A stretch of DNA of 64,000 nucleotides from CALABS01 sp050260775. Its GTDB lineage: Bacteria; Pseudomonadota; Alphaproteobacteria; Rhodospirillales; Magnetospirillaceae. The notes under the pieces are model-generated. The model had not been told where the DNA came from. It saw only the letters and a list, made by a program, of their open reading frames with translations, and did no database searches. Position 1 is the stretch's first letter, and every line of letters begins with the position of its first letter. This document shows positions 40,990 to 50,056 of this stretch, piece after piece. The translations under genes were made by a program, and so were the position numbers. The stretch covers positions 141,647 to 205,646 of the forward strand of contig JBLNCP010000036.1 of NCBI GenBank assembly GCA_050260775.1. The letters run 5' to 3'.

Positions 40990-43893
40990 ATGATGCCCCA
41001 AGCATGCGTGTTGGGTGTTGCGATGCAGGACGGGGGCGCTGGGGTGAAGAGGATCGACGGTGGCGATGGCGGCCGCGCCCCGACCATTCGTTCGAAGCTG
41101 GCGATGCTGGTGGTAGCGTGCCTGACCCCGGCGTTTGTCGCCACCACCCTGCTGCTGTATTCCGCCTACGAGCGCGAGCGCTCCCAGCTCGAACGGGAAG
41201 AGCTCCAGGCCGTGCGCGCTCTCGCCTTGCTGGTCGACCGCCATCTCGCCAGCGTGCTGGCCGAGGCGCAGGTGCTGGCGAGCTCGCCCCATCTGCAGAC
41301 CGGCGACCTCGCGGCATTCCATGCGCAGGCGCGTGCGGTCCTGCACGACCGCATCGGCACCATCGTGGTCCTGAGCGACGCCAGCGGTCAGCAATTGGTC
41401 AACACGGTGCGGCCCTTCGGCGACGCGCTCGCCACCCATGGCAATCCCCAGCAATTGCGCCGGGTCTTCGACACCGGCCGGCCGGTGATCTCCGACCTGT
41501 TCATCGGCGGGGTGCTGCACCGCCCCGTCCTCGCCGTCGGCGTGCCGGTCTTCCGGGACGGCAAAGTGGTCTACGACCTCAGCATCGGCATTCTGCCCGA
41601 GAGCCTGGGCGTCCTGTGGGAGCAGCAGCGGCTGCCGCCCGACTGGATCGCCGCGGTGTTCGATACCCAGGGGAGCATCGTCACCCGCACCCATGAATCC
41701 GAGAAATACCTCGGGAAGAAGGGAACTCCGATCCTGGTCGAACGGATGCGGGCGAGCGAGGAGGGGCTGTCCGTCAACAACACGCTTGAAGGAATGCCGG
41801 TGCTGGGCGCCTTCAGCCGGTCGCGGATTTCGCAATGGTCGGTCGCCATCGGCGTGCCCACCGATGTCCTTTTCGGCCCCCTGCGCCGGTCCCTGATGCT
41901 GTTCGGCACCCTGGTGGCCGCCTTGATCGCCACCGGAGTGGGGTTGGCATGGATCATCGGCGGCCGGATCGCCGGTGCGGTGCGAGCCCTGACCGAGCCC
42001 GCCTTGGCTCTAGGCTCGGGCGCCCCTGTCGTCGTTCCGCCGTTGCACCTGAAGGAGGCCGACGAGGTTGCCCGCGCCCTCCGGGCCGCCAGCGACCTGC
42101 TGCGGCAGCGGACGGCCGAGCGGGACCATGCCAAGGAGGGCAAGCAACTGCTTCAGGCCCGCCTGCGCCTGGCCGACCTCTCGACCGCGCAATCCCTGCA
42201 CGACCTGCTGGTCGCCACCTTGGACGAGGCGTGCACCCTGACCGGGGCGGAGATCGGCTTCTATCATTTCGTGCTGTCGGACCAGAACACCCTGTCGCTC
42301 CAGGCGTGGTCGACCCGGACCACCCACGAATTCTGCAGCGCCGTGGCAGAGTCGCAGCATTACGACGTCGCCCAGGCCGGCGTCTGGGCCGAGGCCGTCC
42401 GCCAGAAGGCATCGGTCGTCTACAACGACTATCCCAGCATGCCGGAGCGCCGAGGCTTGCCCGAGGGCCACGCCGAGGTGCGCCGCCTGATGTCGGTGCC
42501 GATCATGCGGGACGGGCGGGTCATGGCGGTGATCGGCGTCGGCAACAAGGCCGAGCCGTTCGACCAGCGCGATCTCGAAGTGGTGGAGGCCCTGGCCGGC
42601 ATGGCCTGGGATCTCGCCGAGCGCAAGCGCGCCGAAAACGCCCTGGCCGAACGCACCCAGCTGGTGCAGCGCCGCTATGAAAGCCTGCGCGCCCTCAACG
42701 ACATCGCCGCCCTGGCCCCGGCCGGCGCCGACGAGCAGCTGACCCGCGCCCTGGTCCTGGGCGCCAAGCATCTGGGCCTGCCCCTGGGCATCATCAGCCG
42801 GATCGAGGGCGAGACCTACACCATCCTCGACCATTGTGCCCCGGACGGCGCCGGCCTGAGCGACGGACAGGTCTTCGCGCTGGGCAGCACCTACTGTTCC
42901 CTCACCCTGCAGGCCAAGGACGTGGTCGCCATCCCGCACATGGGCCGGTCGGCCTTTGCCGGGCATCCCTGTTATCGGGAGTTCCAACTGGAAGCCTATA
43001 TCGGGGCGCCGATCATGGTGGGCGGCACCCCCTACGGCACCGTCAATTTCTCGTCGCCGACCCCCTATGACCGTGCCTTCGACGACGGCGACGCCGAATT
43101 CATGCGCCTGCTGGCCCGGTGGGTCAGCAGCGTGATCGAGCGCCAGCTCGCCCAATCGCAGATCACCCTGGCCCGCGACGCCGCCGAAGAGCGCGCCAAG
43201 GAGTTGGCGGTCTCCAACAACGATCTCGAACAGTTCGCCTACGTGGCCTCGCACGATCTGCGCGAGCCGCTGCGCATGGTCAACAGCTACCTGGCGCTGA
43301 TCGAACGCCGCTACGCCGACAAGCTGGACGAGGACGGGCGCGAGTTCATCGGCTATGCCCGCAACGGCGCGCTGCGGATGAACCGCCTCATCCTCGACCT
43401 GCTCGAATACGCCCGCGTCGGCCGCCACGGCGAGGCCCCCGAGCCGGTCCCCCTGGCCGAGGCCGCCGCCGAGGCGCTGCGGAACCTGCAGGCGTCCGCC
43501 GAGGCGGTCGGCGCCACGGTCGTCATCGCCCCGACCCAGGCGACGGCGACCGGCAACCGCGCCGAGATGGTGCGTCTGTTCCAGAACCTGATCGGCAACG
43601 CCATCAAGTACCGCGCCGCCGACCGCGCGCCCCGCATCGAGGTCGACTGGCAGGCCGCCGACGACCGCTGGATCGTCACGGTGAAGGACAACGGTATCGG
43701 CATCCCCCCCGAATTCCGCCGCGACATCTTCAAGATCTTCAAGCGCCTGCATACCGCCCAGCAGTACGAGGGCACCGGCATCGGCCTGGCCGTCTGCGAA
43801 AAGATCGTCAAGAACCTGGGCGGCGAGATCTGGGTCGACCCTGGCCCCACCGAAGGCACCGCCTTCCGCTTCACCGTCCCGGCGGCTGCGTAG
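40990..43893 (+). CDS. dCache and double-GAF sensor histidine kinase
   Basis: 967-residue kinase, the largest protein here. Helices at about 37-58 and 310-332 flank a periplasmic double-Cache domain (GTIVVLSDASGQQL, then SQWSVAIGVPTD). Two cytoplasmic GAF-like domains follow: one at about 390-540 of the type with GAEIGFYHFVLSDQNTLSL, and one at about 565-715 with VAIPHMGRSAFAGHPCY. HisKA has His755 in VASHDLREPLRM and HATPase_c has NLIGNAIKYR, DNGIGIP and GTGIGLAVCEKIV. The exact start is uncertain: 40990 lacks a good ribosome site, and 41023 or GTG 41044 would shorten it by up to 18 residues. No regulator is adjacent. Confidence 0.9.
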   Translation: MMPQACVLGVAMQDGGAGVKRIDGGDGGRAPTIRSKLAMLVVACLTPAFVATTLLLYSAYERERSQLEREELQAVRALALLVDRHLASVLAEAQVLASSPHLQTGDLAAFHAQARAVLHDRIGTIVVLSDASGQQLVNTVRPFGDALATHGNPQQLRRVFDTGRPVISDLFIGGVLHRPVLAVGVPVFRDGKVVYDLSIGILPESLGVLWEQQRLPPDWIAAVFDTQGSIVTRTHESEKYLGKKGTPILVERMRASEEGLSVNNTLEGMPVLGAFSRSRISQWSVAIGVPTDVLFGPLRRSLMLFGTLVAALIATGVGLAWIIGGRIAGAVRALTEPALALGSGAPVVVPPLHLKEADEVARALRAASDLLRQRTAERDHAKEGKQLLQARLRLADLSTAQSLHDLLVATLDEACTLTGAEIGFYHFVLSDQNTLSLQAWSTRTTHEFCSAVAESQHYDVAQAGVWAEAVRQKASVVYNDYPSMPERRGLPEGHAEVRRLMSVPIMRDGRVMAVIGVGNKAEPFDQRDLEVVEALAGMAWDLAERKRAENALAERTQLVQRRYESLRALNDIAALAPAGADEQLTRALVLGAKHLGLPLGIISRIEGETYTILDHCAPDGAGLSDGQVFALGSTYCSLTLQAKDVVAIPHMGRSAFAGHPCYREFQLEAYIGAPIMVGGTPYGTVNFSSPTPYDRAFDDGDAEFMRLLARWVSSVIERQLAQSQITLARDAAEERAKELAVSNNDLEQFAYVASHDLREPLRMVNSYLALIERRYADKLDEDGREFIGYARNGALRMNRLILDLLEYARVGRHGEAPEPVPLAEAAAEALRNLQASAEAVGATVVIAPTQATATGNRAEMVRLFQNLIGNAIKYRAADRAPRIEVDWQAADDRWIVTVKDNGIGIPPEFRRDIFKIFKRLHTAQQYEGTGIGLAVCEKIVKNLGGEIWVDPGPTEGTAFRFTVPAAA

Positions 43894-44050
43894 CTACCGA
43901 CCGCCCCCGCGGCGGGGCGCAAGGCCAAGCCAGACGAACAGCCACAGCCAGCCGCTTCTCAGCCCACCGGCATAAGTACTAATGATTGAACATCAGCCGC
44001 ATTATTATATAGTATATGTGCAGCCATCGATGGACGGGGGGAGGCAGGGA

Positions 44051-44422
44051 ATGGAAAAAGTTCTGCGCACAATAAATGTGGTCCTGCTAAACAACTGGGA
44101 TTTCCCAGTCGATGTGCACGTCGTTAGGCACAGAAATGATGGAATAGGTGACTGGGAGATATCCCCCAGACGCATTGAAGCAAGGCAAACATACCAATGC
44201 CCACTTACGACTTACCAGACAGGACCTCTCTCCGCGCGGGATTTTTGGTATATTAAATGGACAAATTTAATATCGAATAACTCTTTCGATAATGACCAAG
44301 GGTTTGATTGTAGCGCAGAGCCCGAAGACCAGAACGGGACGATGAAATTAGTAATTGGCAATGTGTTTTCCATCGACTTCCCACGATCGACGGGGTGTCA
44401 CGAGCCGTGGAAGGGAGCTTAG
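44051..44422 (+). CDS. AT-rich orphan hypothetical protein
   Basis: 123-residue protein (start MEKVLRTINVVLLNN, end GCHEPWKGA) of unknown function. Its DNA is visibly AT-richer than its surroundings (runs such as atattaaatggacaaattt), with codons like ATA, AAT and TTA that the neighbours avoid, so it is probably acquired by transfer. It has no signal peptide or membrane helix, is Trp/Tyr/Asn-rich and looks like a small beta-strand domain. GGGGGGAGGCAGGGA precedes the ATG; an in-frame ATG at 43982 would add 23 residues but lacks such a site. It sits close to tRNA-Phe. Confidence 0.6.
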   Translation: MEKVLRTINVVLLNNWDFPVDVHVVRHRNDGIGDWEISPRRIEARQTYQCPLTTYQTGPLSARDFWYIKWTNLISNNSFDNDQGFDCSAEPEDQNGTMKLVIGNVFSIDFPRSTGCHEPWKGA

Positions 44423-44543
44423 TGGAACTGCGCCCCTGCCGCTCCGACCGGCGGCTTGAGCCTTGGGAATGTTCAAGCCCATGGGGCACCAGCCAGGGCT
44501 CGCCTGTTGTGCTGAGAGAGAACTTTTGAGGAGACAGAAATGG

Positions 44544-44577
44544 AAAGCCCCCGAAAGGTGTTACCTTTCAGGGGCTT
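44544..44577 (-). terminator. Terminator after tRNA-Phe
   Basis: Nearly perfect hairpin AAGCCCCTGAAAGG / CCTTTCGGGGGCTT (minus-strand reading, one mismatch) starting 5 bases after the tRNA 3' end. Confidence 0.8.
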
Positions 44578-44581
44578 AGAA

Positions 44582-44657
44582 TGGTGCCCAGGGCCGGAAT
44601 CGAACCAGCGACACTGCGATTTTCAGTCGCATGCTCTACCAACTGAGCTACCTGGGC
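44582..44657 (-). tRNA. tRNA-Phe (GAA)
   Basis: 76-base tRNA with encoded CCA. Acceptor stem GCCCAGG/CCTGGGC, D arm GCTC...GAGC, anticodon stem TGCGA/TCGCA around loop CTGAAAA (anticodon GAA), and T loop TTCGATT. It lies downstream of yacG in the same direction. Confidence 0.98.
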
Positions 44658-44734
44658 ACGGCCGCTAGCGGCGAAGAGGAGGCGCTTATATCGGGTTTCC
44701 CACGCCGTGGCAAGAGCCGAAAAACGGCCCGGTT

Positions 44735-44932
44735 TCACTCCGGCTTGGTGTCGTCATCCGGGGTCTCGTCGGTCTCGACCTTGTAGACGCCGCCCAGCCA
44801 GCGGTGGAGGTCGACATCGGCGCAGCGGGCCGAGCAGAAGGGGGCGTATTTCCGTTCGGCCGGCTTGCCGCAGACCGGACAGGGGCGGTTGGTATTGGCG
44901 GGCTTGCCCGGGGGCAGATCGGCGGGGGGCAC
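44735..44932 (-). CDS. yacG: DNA gyrase inhibitor YacG
   Basis: 65-residue zinc protein. The four zinc Cys are in CPVCGKP and FCSARCADVDLHRWLGG, the full YacG signature; the E. coli protein binds GyrB and blocks gyrase. It ends the housekeeping run, starting 1 base after the stop of the RNase gene and followed by tRNA-Phe. Confidence 0.93.
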   Translation of the reverse strand: MPPADLPPGKPANTNRPCPVCGKPAERKYAPFCSARCADVDLHRWLGGVYKVETDETPDDDTKPE

Positions 44933-44933
44933 G

Positions 44934-46217
44934 TCAGGTCACCTCTTCGATAAGGAAATCCTCGGGCTCGCGGCCCGGTTCCGGGCGAAGCGCCAGCGGC
45001 CGGCCGATGCGGGCCGAGGCCTCGGCCACCGCCTCGGGGCGGGCGGCCAGCGCCGCCGCCACCCGCGGCGCCACCACCAGCGCCAGCGCCCGCCCGGGCC
45101 GATGGGCCGCCTCGGCGACGGCCCGGCGCAACGCCGCCAGGGCCGCGGCCTCCGGCGCCAGCCCCACGCCGCGATCCAGCATCAGGTCGGCCAGCGACGG
45201 GCCGCGGCGCTCGCGGGTGAGCTCGACCAGGCCCAGCGGGGTCACCCCGAAAACATGGGTGGGCACCGGGTCGGACGCCACCGCCCGCTTCAGGTCGTCG
45301 GCGAGGCGCTGCACGGCCCGGCGGTCACCGATCGAGACGAAATCGATCACCACCTGGCCGCCGATGCGCCGCAGCCGGAGGGCGTCGGCGATCGCCGCCA
45401 CCGCCGCCCGGTTGGCGTCGGCCTGGGCGGCCGCCCCCGAATCCACGTCGATGGCGGTGAGCGCGGTGACCTCGTCGATGGTCAGGCGCCCGCCGCCGGG
45501 CAGATCGACGGTGGGCGACAGGGCCTCGGCGAAGGCGTCCTCGGCCGCCGCAACCGTGCCGGCCGCGAAGCAGGCGAGGTCGCCGAGGCGGTGACGGGCG
45601 GCGGCGAAGGCGGCGCGGTCGTCGAACACTACGCGCTCCACCGCCGGATTGTCGGCCAGCATCAACGTCACCGCGTCGGGGCGCCAGACCAGGGCCGGGG
45701 CGGCCACCGCCTTGCGCCGGTCCTCGATCACCGCCCAGTTGGCGCGCAGACCCGCAAGGTCCGCGGCCAGCGCCTCGTCGGAGGCGGCAGGGGCGGCCGG
45801 GCGCAAGGTGGCCCCGTCGCCGTCAACGAGGAAGCGCTGGCAGCGCTCCAGGTGGGCGGCCAGGGCCTTGGGCGCGCGCAGCCCCTTGCGGAAGCCGGTG
45901 TAGGAAAAGAAGCGACCGGGGATGCGGATGTCGGCGGTCAGGCGCGGTCCCTTGCCCGGCCGCGATTCGGCCTGGACCTGAACCAGGATGGCCTGGCCGA
46001 CCGTGCGCCCCCCTGCCCCCTTGAGCACGCCGGGTCGGTCACGCCCGATATCGACGAAGCAGGCGTCCAGGCGTGTCGCCACCTCGACGACGCGGCCCAT
46101 GAACACGGCGCCGGCGGCCAGGGTGGGACGGTCGACCGCCAGTTCCACCACACGCCCGTCGGCGACGAGCGCCAGCCGGCTTTCCCCGGGCCCCCAGCTA
46201 CAGAGGATTTCGGCCAT
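44934..46217 (-). CDS. rng: Ribonuclease G/E family protein
   Basis: 427-residue endoribonuclease of the RNase E/G family, acting in rRNA maturation and mRNA decay. An N-terminal S1-like region (GAVFMGRVVEVATRLDACFVDIG) is followed by the catalytic core with the magnesium-binding Asp in TALTAIDVDSG and in GGQVVIDFVS. It is shorter than E. coli RNase G (489) and lacks the C-terminal zinc-link Cys motif and small domain, typical of the short alphaproteobacterial form found beside maf and yacG. The start overlaps the maf end by 20 bases. Confidence 0.88.
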   Translation of the reverse strand: MAEILCSWGPGESRLALVADGRVVELAVDRPTLAAGAVFMGRVVEVATRLDACFVDIGRDRPGVLKGAGGRTVGQAILVQVQAESRPGKGPRLTADIRIPGRFFSYTGFRKGLRAPKALAAHLERCQRFLVDGDGATLRPAAPAASDEALAADLAGLRANWAVIEDRRKAVAAPALVWRPDAVTLMLADNPAVERVVFDDRAAFAAARHRLGDLACFAAGTVAAAEDAFAEALSPTVDLPGGGRLTIDEVTALTAIDVDSGAAAQADANRAAVAAIADALRLRRIGGQVVIDFVSIGDRRAVQRLADDLKRAVASDPVPTHVFGVTPLGLVELTRERRGPSLADLMLDRGVGLAPEAAALAALRRAVAEAAHRPGRALALVVAPRVAAALAARPEAVAEASARIGRPLALRPEPGREPEDFLIEEVT

Positions 46218-46803
46218 GGAAGCCCAGGCCCTTCAGCAGATTCCCGGTCTCGTGCAGCGGCAACCCGACCACGTTGGAATACGAGCCGCTGATGTTGCTG
46301 ACGTAGAGGGCGGCGAGGCCCTGGATGGCGTAGCCGCCGGCCTTGCCGTGCCACTCGCCCGAGGCGATGTAGGCGTCGATCTCGCCCTGGTCCAGGCGCT
46401 TGAACGTCACGATGGTGGTGACGGTGCGGTGGAAGGCGCGGCCTTGGGGGGACAGCACGCAGACGCCGCCGTGGACGCGGTGGCGGCGCCCCGACAGCAG
46501 CGCCAGGCAGCGGCGCGCAGTGCGCTCGTCCTCGGCCTTGGGCAGGATGCGCCGGCCGCAGGCGACCACGGTGTCGGCTCCCAGGATGAAGGCGCCGGGA
46601 TGGCGGGTGGCGATGACGCGCGCCTTGTCCTCGGCCAGCCGGGCGGCATGGGGAGCGGGCAGTTCGTCCTTGAGCGGGGTCTCGTCGACGTCGGCGGGCG
46701 CGACCGCGAACGGAACGATCCCGATCTGCCGCAGCAGGTCCAGCCGGCGCGGGCTGGCGGAGGCGAGTACGAGGTGCGGCGACGCCTGGGGGATGGGCTC
46801 CAA
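46198..46803 (-). CDS. maf: Maf-like nucleoside triphosphate pyrophosphatase
   Basis: 201-residue house-cleaning NTP pyrophosphatase. LASASPRRLDLL is the family N-terminal motif, ILGADTVV carries the catalytic Asp, and NISGSYSNVVGLPL is the C-terminal signature. The start appears to be TTG at 46803, 6 bases after the infA stop, with AGGATCC before it; no ATG or GTG fits the conserved N-terminus. Translation is probably coupled to infA and to the RNase G/E gene. Confidence 0.93.
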   Translation of the reverse strand: MEPIPQASPHLVLASASPRRLDLLRQIGIVPFAVAPADVDETPLKDELPAPHAARLAEDKARVIATRHPGAFILGADTVVACGRRILPKAEDERTARRCLALLSGRRHRVHGGVCVLSPQGRAFHRTVTTIVTFKRLDQGEIDAYIASGEWHGKAGGYAIQGLAALYVSNISGSYSNVVGLPLHETGNLLKGLGFHGRNPL

Positions 46804-46809
46804 AGGATC

Positions 46810-47028
46810 CTACTTGAAACGGAAGGTGATGCGACCCTTGGTCAGGTCGTAGGGAGTCATCTCGACGTTGACCCGGTCGCCGGCAAGGACCCTGATGCGG
46901 TTCTTGCGCATCTTACCCGAGGTGACGGCGATGATTTCATGATCGTTGTCCAGCCTCACGCGGAACATGGCGTTGGGCAGAAGTTCGGACACGACGCCCG
47001 AGAATTCGATCAAGTCCTCTTTCGCCAT
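46810..47028 (-). CDS. infA: Translation initiation factor IF-1
   Basis: 72-residue S1-fold factor that binds the ribosomal A site in initiation. MAKEDLIEFSGVVSELLPNA and the RIRVLAGDRVNVEMTPYDL strand are diagnostic, and length equals the family norm. It heads the infA-maf-rng-yacG group, 95 bases after the phosphatase gene. Confidence 0.98.
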   Translation of the reverse strand: MAKEDLIEFSGVVSELLPNAMFRVRLDNDHEIIAVTSGKMRKNRIRVLAGDRVNVEMTPYDLTKGRITFRFK

Positions 47029-47123
47029 CGGCCTCCTCCACAGGCGTCAAGTCTCGATGGCAAGAATAAGTGAGCGGGAAGCCGAATCAGGTCAAGCGAA
47101 TTCAAGACCACTCGCGCGGCAGA

Positions 47124-47567
47124 TCACTCGCGCGCCATGGCGTGGACCGGGAAACGCTGGCGGATGCGACGCATCAGCTCGTCACGCACCTGCCGGTAGG
47201 CGTCGAGGCGGGCTTCGCGGCTGCCCTCGATCAGGGTGGGGTCGAAGGTCGGCCAGAATTCGACCTCGCAGGCGTTGGTGCGGGTGAGTTCGACCGCCTT
47301 GTGCTGCGCCTCGGGGCTGAGGGAGATGACGATGTCGAAGCTGTCATCCTCGAGCTCGTCGAAGGTCTTGGACCGGTGCTTGGTAAGATCCACGCCGATC
47401 TCGTCCATCACCGTGACCATGAAGGGGTCGGGCTCGCCCGCCTTCACCCCCACCGAATCCACGTAAATGCGCTTGCCGAACAGCCGCTTCATGATGCCTT
47501 CCGCCATGGGCGAGCGGACCGCGTTCATGGTGCAGCAGAACAGGACGGCGGACGGCAGCTCGCCCAA
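47124..47567 (-). CDS. Low-molecular-weight protein tyrosine phosphatase family protein
   Basis: 147-residue phosphatase-fold protein. The P-loop CX5R is C12-TMNAV-R18 followed by Ser, preceded by the strand SAVLFC; the general-acid region EFWPTFDPT carries Asp. The start is TTG at 47567, since the only later ATG lies inside the P-loop. It follows the UPF0262 gene by 4 bases in the conserved alphaproteobacterial order. Some relatives are arsenate reductases; the context gives no arsenic link. Confidence 0.85.
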   Translation of the reverse strand: MGELPSAVLFCCTMNAVRSPMAEGIMKRLFGKRIYVDSVGVKAGEPDPFMVTVMDEIGVDLTKHRSKTFDELEDDSFDIVISLSPEAQHKAVELTRTNACEVEFWPTFDPTLIEGSREARLDAYRQVRDELMRRIRQRFPVHAMARE

Positions 47568-47571
47568 GGGC

Positions 47572-48045
47572 TCACCCGCGGATATGCAGGACGCAGATCA
47601 GCGTGAACAGGCGCCGGGCGGTGTCGAAATCGACGTCGATGCGCCCCATCAGACGCTCCTTGAGGAGTTCGGACCCTTCGTTGTGCAGGCCGCGCCGGCC
47701 CATGTCGATGGCTTCGATCTGCGACGGCGACGATTTCTTGATGGCCGAGTAATAGCTCTCGCAGATCAGGAAGTAGTCCTTGACGATGGACTGGAACGGC
47801 TTGAGGGGCAGCGGCACCTCGAGCAGGCGCTCGTCCTCCTGCGTGCGCACGTCGAACACCAGGCGGTTGTCGGCGAGGCGCAGGTGCAGATGGTAGGGAC
47901 CGTGATACTCGCCGACGGGGGCGAAATGGTTCTCCTCCAGGAGGTCGTAGATGGCGATCGCCCGCTCGTGCTCGACCTCGGGACGGCGGCGCACCATGGT
48001 CTTCTCGTCCAGTTGGACGTGGATGATGCGCTGCCGGTTGGTCAT
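47572..48045 (-). CDS. UPF0262 family protein
   Basis: 157-residue conserved protein of unknown function, restricted largely to alphaproteobacteria. Recognised by IYDLLEENHFAPVG, LRLADNRLVFDVRTQ and FRSIVKDYFLICESYYSAI-like strings (here FQSIVKDYFLICESYYSAI). ATGA overlap with the hisD stop fixes the start at 48045. Its fixed place between hisD and the phosphatase suggests a housekeeping role. Confidence 0.92.
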   Translation of the reverse strand: MTNRQRIIHVQLDEKTMVRRRPEVEHERAIAIYDLLEENHFAPVGEYHGPYHLHLRLADNRLVFDVRTQEDERLLEVPLPLKPFQSIVKDYFLICESYYSAIKKSSPSQIEAIDMGRRGLHNEGSELLKERLMGRIDVDFDTARRLFTLICVLHIRG

Positions 48046-49346
48046 GAGCGGCCCCGCCCCATGTTGAGCCGGATCGCCACCGAGAGGGCGTGGGCGCCGA
48101 GGCCTTCCGCCTCGGCCAGGGCCACGGCCGCGGGGCCGATCGCCCCCAGCGAGCCGGGATCGCAGCCGAGCAGGGTGGTGCGCTTCATGAAGTCGAGAAC
48201 GCCGAGCCCCGACGAGAACCGTGCCGACCGCGCGGTCGGCAGCACATGGTTGGGCCCGCCGACGTAGTCGCCCACCGCCTCGGGGGTGTGGCGGCCGAGG
48301 AAGATGGCGCCGGCATGACGGATGCGGGCGGCCAGCGCGTCCGGCTCGGCCACCGCCAGTTCCAAATGTTCGGCGGCGATGCGGTCGGCGAGCGGCACGG
48401 CGTCGTCGAGCGTCGGCACCACGATGATGGCGCCGTGCGCGTCCCAGCTCTCGCGGGCGATGGCGGCGCGCGGCAGCGTCTTCAAATGGGCGTCGACCGC
48501 CTCGGCCACCCGCTTGGCGAAGCGGGCGTCGGTGGTGATCAGGATGCTCTGGGCGGCGGTGTCGTGCTCGGCCTGGCTCAACAGGTCGGCGGCGATCCAG
48601 GCCGGGTCGTTGTCGCCGTCGGCGATCACCAGGATCTCGGACGGTCCGGCGATCATGTCGATGCCGACGGTGCCGAACACCTGGCGCTTGGCGGCGGCGA
48701 CATAGGCGTTGCCGGGGCCGACGATCTTGTCGACGGGACGGATGGTGTCGGTGCCATAGGCCAGCGCACCCACCGCCTGGGCGCCGCCGATGCGGTAGAT
48801 CTCGTCCACCCCGGCCAACTTGGCCGCGGCCAGCACCAGCGGGTTGAGCTTGCCGCCGGGCGACGGCACCACCATGACCAGGCGCTCGACGCCGGCGACC
48901 TTGGCGGGCACCGCGTTCATCAGCACCGACGACGGATAGGCGGCGGTGCCGCCCGGCACATAGAGGCCGACGGCGTCGACGGCGGTCCAGCGCTGGCCGA
49001 GACGAACCCCGACGGCGTCGGTGTATTGGTAGCCCTGGGGAAGCTGGCGGCTGTGGAAGTCGCGGATGCGGGCGGCGGCCAGCGACAGCGCCTCGATCAG
49101 CGCCGCGTCGCACGAGGTGGCGGCAGCCTCGATTTCCTCGGCCGAGACCCGGAGGGTGGCGGGCGTGAGCTCCAGGCGGTCGAAGCGGGCGGTGTACTCG
49201 ATCACCGCGGAATTCCCGCGGCGACGGACGTCGGCCAGCACGGCGGCGACCGTGGTGTTCACGTCCTCGTCGGTCTCCCGCTTCATGGACAGCAGGCGGC
49301 GGAACTCCGCCTCGAACCCGGGCTGGAGGGCGTCAAGCAGCAGCAT
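48042..49346 (-). CDS. hisD: Histidinol dehydrogenase
   Basis: 434-residue zinc enzyme for the last two steps of histidine synthesis (histidinol to histidine). AVGLYVPGGTAAYPSSVLMNAVPAKVAG, then IGGAQAVGALAYGT and DMIAGPSEILVIAD are family signatures, and the catalytic His pair lies in AAEHLELAV and VGGPNHVLPT. It overlaps the hisG end by 14 bases and the UPF0262 start by 4, so the run is translationally coupled. Confidence 0.97.
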   Translation of the reverse strand: MLLLDALQPGFEAEFRRLLSMKRETDEDVNTTVAAVLADVRRRGNSAVIEYTARFDRLELTPATLRVSAEEIEAAATSCDAALIEALSLAAARIRDFHSRQLPQGYQYTDAVGVRLGQRWTAVDAVGLYVPGGTAAYPSSVLMNAVPAKVAGVERLVMVVPSPGGKLNPLVLAAAKLAGVDEIYRIGGAQAVGALAYGTDTIRPVDKIVGPGNAYVAAAKRQVFGTVGIDMIAGPSEILVIADGDNDPAWIAADLLSQAEHDTAAQSILITTDARFAKRVAEAVDAHLKTLPRAAIARESWDAHGAIIVVPTLDDAVPLADRIAAEHLELAVAEPDALAARIRHAGAIFLGRHTPEAVGDYVGGPNHVLPTARSARFSSGLGVLDFMKRTTLLGCDPGSLGAIGPAAVALAEAEGLGAHALSVAIRLNMGRGRS

Positions 49347-50010
49347 CGGCGGCCTCGCGGGCGGAACGGAAACGCTCGATCCACGCCGTCATCTCGTCCG
49401 GGCGGGTCTTGAGCGCGGCACGGTTGACGATCAGGCGGCTGGTCACCTGGGCGATCACCTCGACCTCCTTGAGGCCGTTGGCCTTGAGCGTCGAGCCCGA
49501 CGACACCAGGTCGACGATGCGGGTGCACAAGCCCAGCGACGGGGCCAATTCCATGGCGCCGTTGAGTTTGACGCACTCGGCCTGGACGCCGCGCTCGGCG
49601 AAAAAGCGCCGGGTGATCTCCGGGTACTTGGTGGCGATGCGCACGTGGCTCCAGCGGCGGGGGTCGTCGGCCAAGGCGAGATCCACCGGCTCGGCCACCG
49701 ACAGCCGGCAGGTGCCGATGCCAAGGTCCAAGGGCGCGTAGATCTCGGGATAGTCGAACTCCATCAGCACGTCGTTACCGGCGATGCCCAGATGCGCCGC
49801 GCCGAAGGCGACGAAGGTCGCCACGTCGAACGAGCGCACGCGGATGATGTCGATATGGGGATGATTGGTGGAAAAGCGCAGGAGCCGGCTCTTCGGATCG
49901 TCGAATTCCGGCTCGGGTTCGATGCCGGCGGCGCGCACCAGAGGCATCGCCTCGTCGAGAATGCGGCCCTTGGGCAGGGCCAGAACCAACTTTTCTTCCA
50001 TCTCCACCAT
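49333..50010 (-). CDS. hisG: ATP phosphoribosyltransferase, short form
   Basis: 225-residue catalytic subunit of the first step of histidine synthesis. LVLALPKGRILDEAMPL and the PRPP loop DLVSSGSTLKANGL are diagnostic. It lacks the C-terminal regulatory domain of the long form (about 300 residues), so it should need the HisZ regulatory subunit, which is not in the window. Start at 50010 (MVEMEEKL) after CAGGTTCCG; an ATG three codons later has no spaced ribosome site. Confidence 0.96.
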   Translation of the reverse strand: MVEMEEKLVLALPKGRILDEAMPLVRAAGIEPEPEFDDPKSRLLRFSTNHPHIDIIRVRSFDVATFVAFGAAHLGIAGNDVLMEFDYPEIYAPLDLGIGTCRLSVAEPVDLALADDPRRWSHVRIATKYPEITRRFFAERGVQAECVKLNGAMELAPSLGLCTRIVDLVSSGSTLKANGLKEVEVIAQVTSRLIVNRAALKTRPDEMTAWIERFRSAREAADAAA

Positions 50011-50056
50011 CGGAACCTGAGCGTACGGGGTGTCCTGTTTACCCGGAATCAGCGGC

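Noticed and set aside
47124..47567. Arsenate reductase
   Set aside because: The CX5R fold is shared with ArsC, but no ars genes are nearby and the locus is the conserved hisD-UPF0262-phosphatase-infA run.
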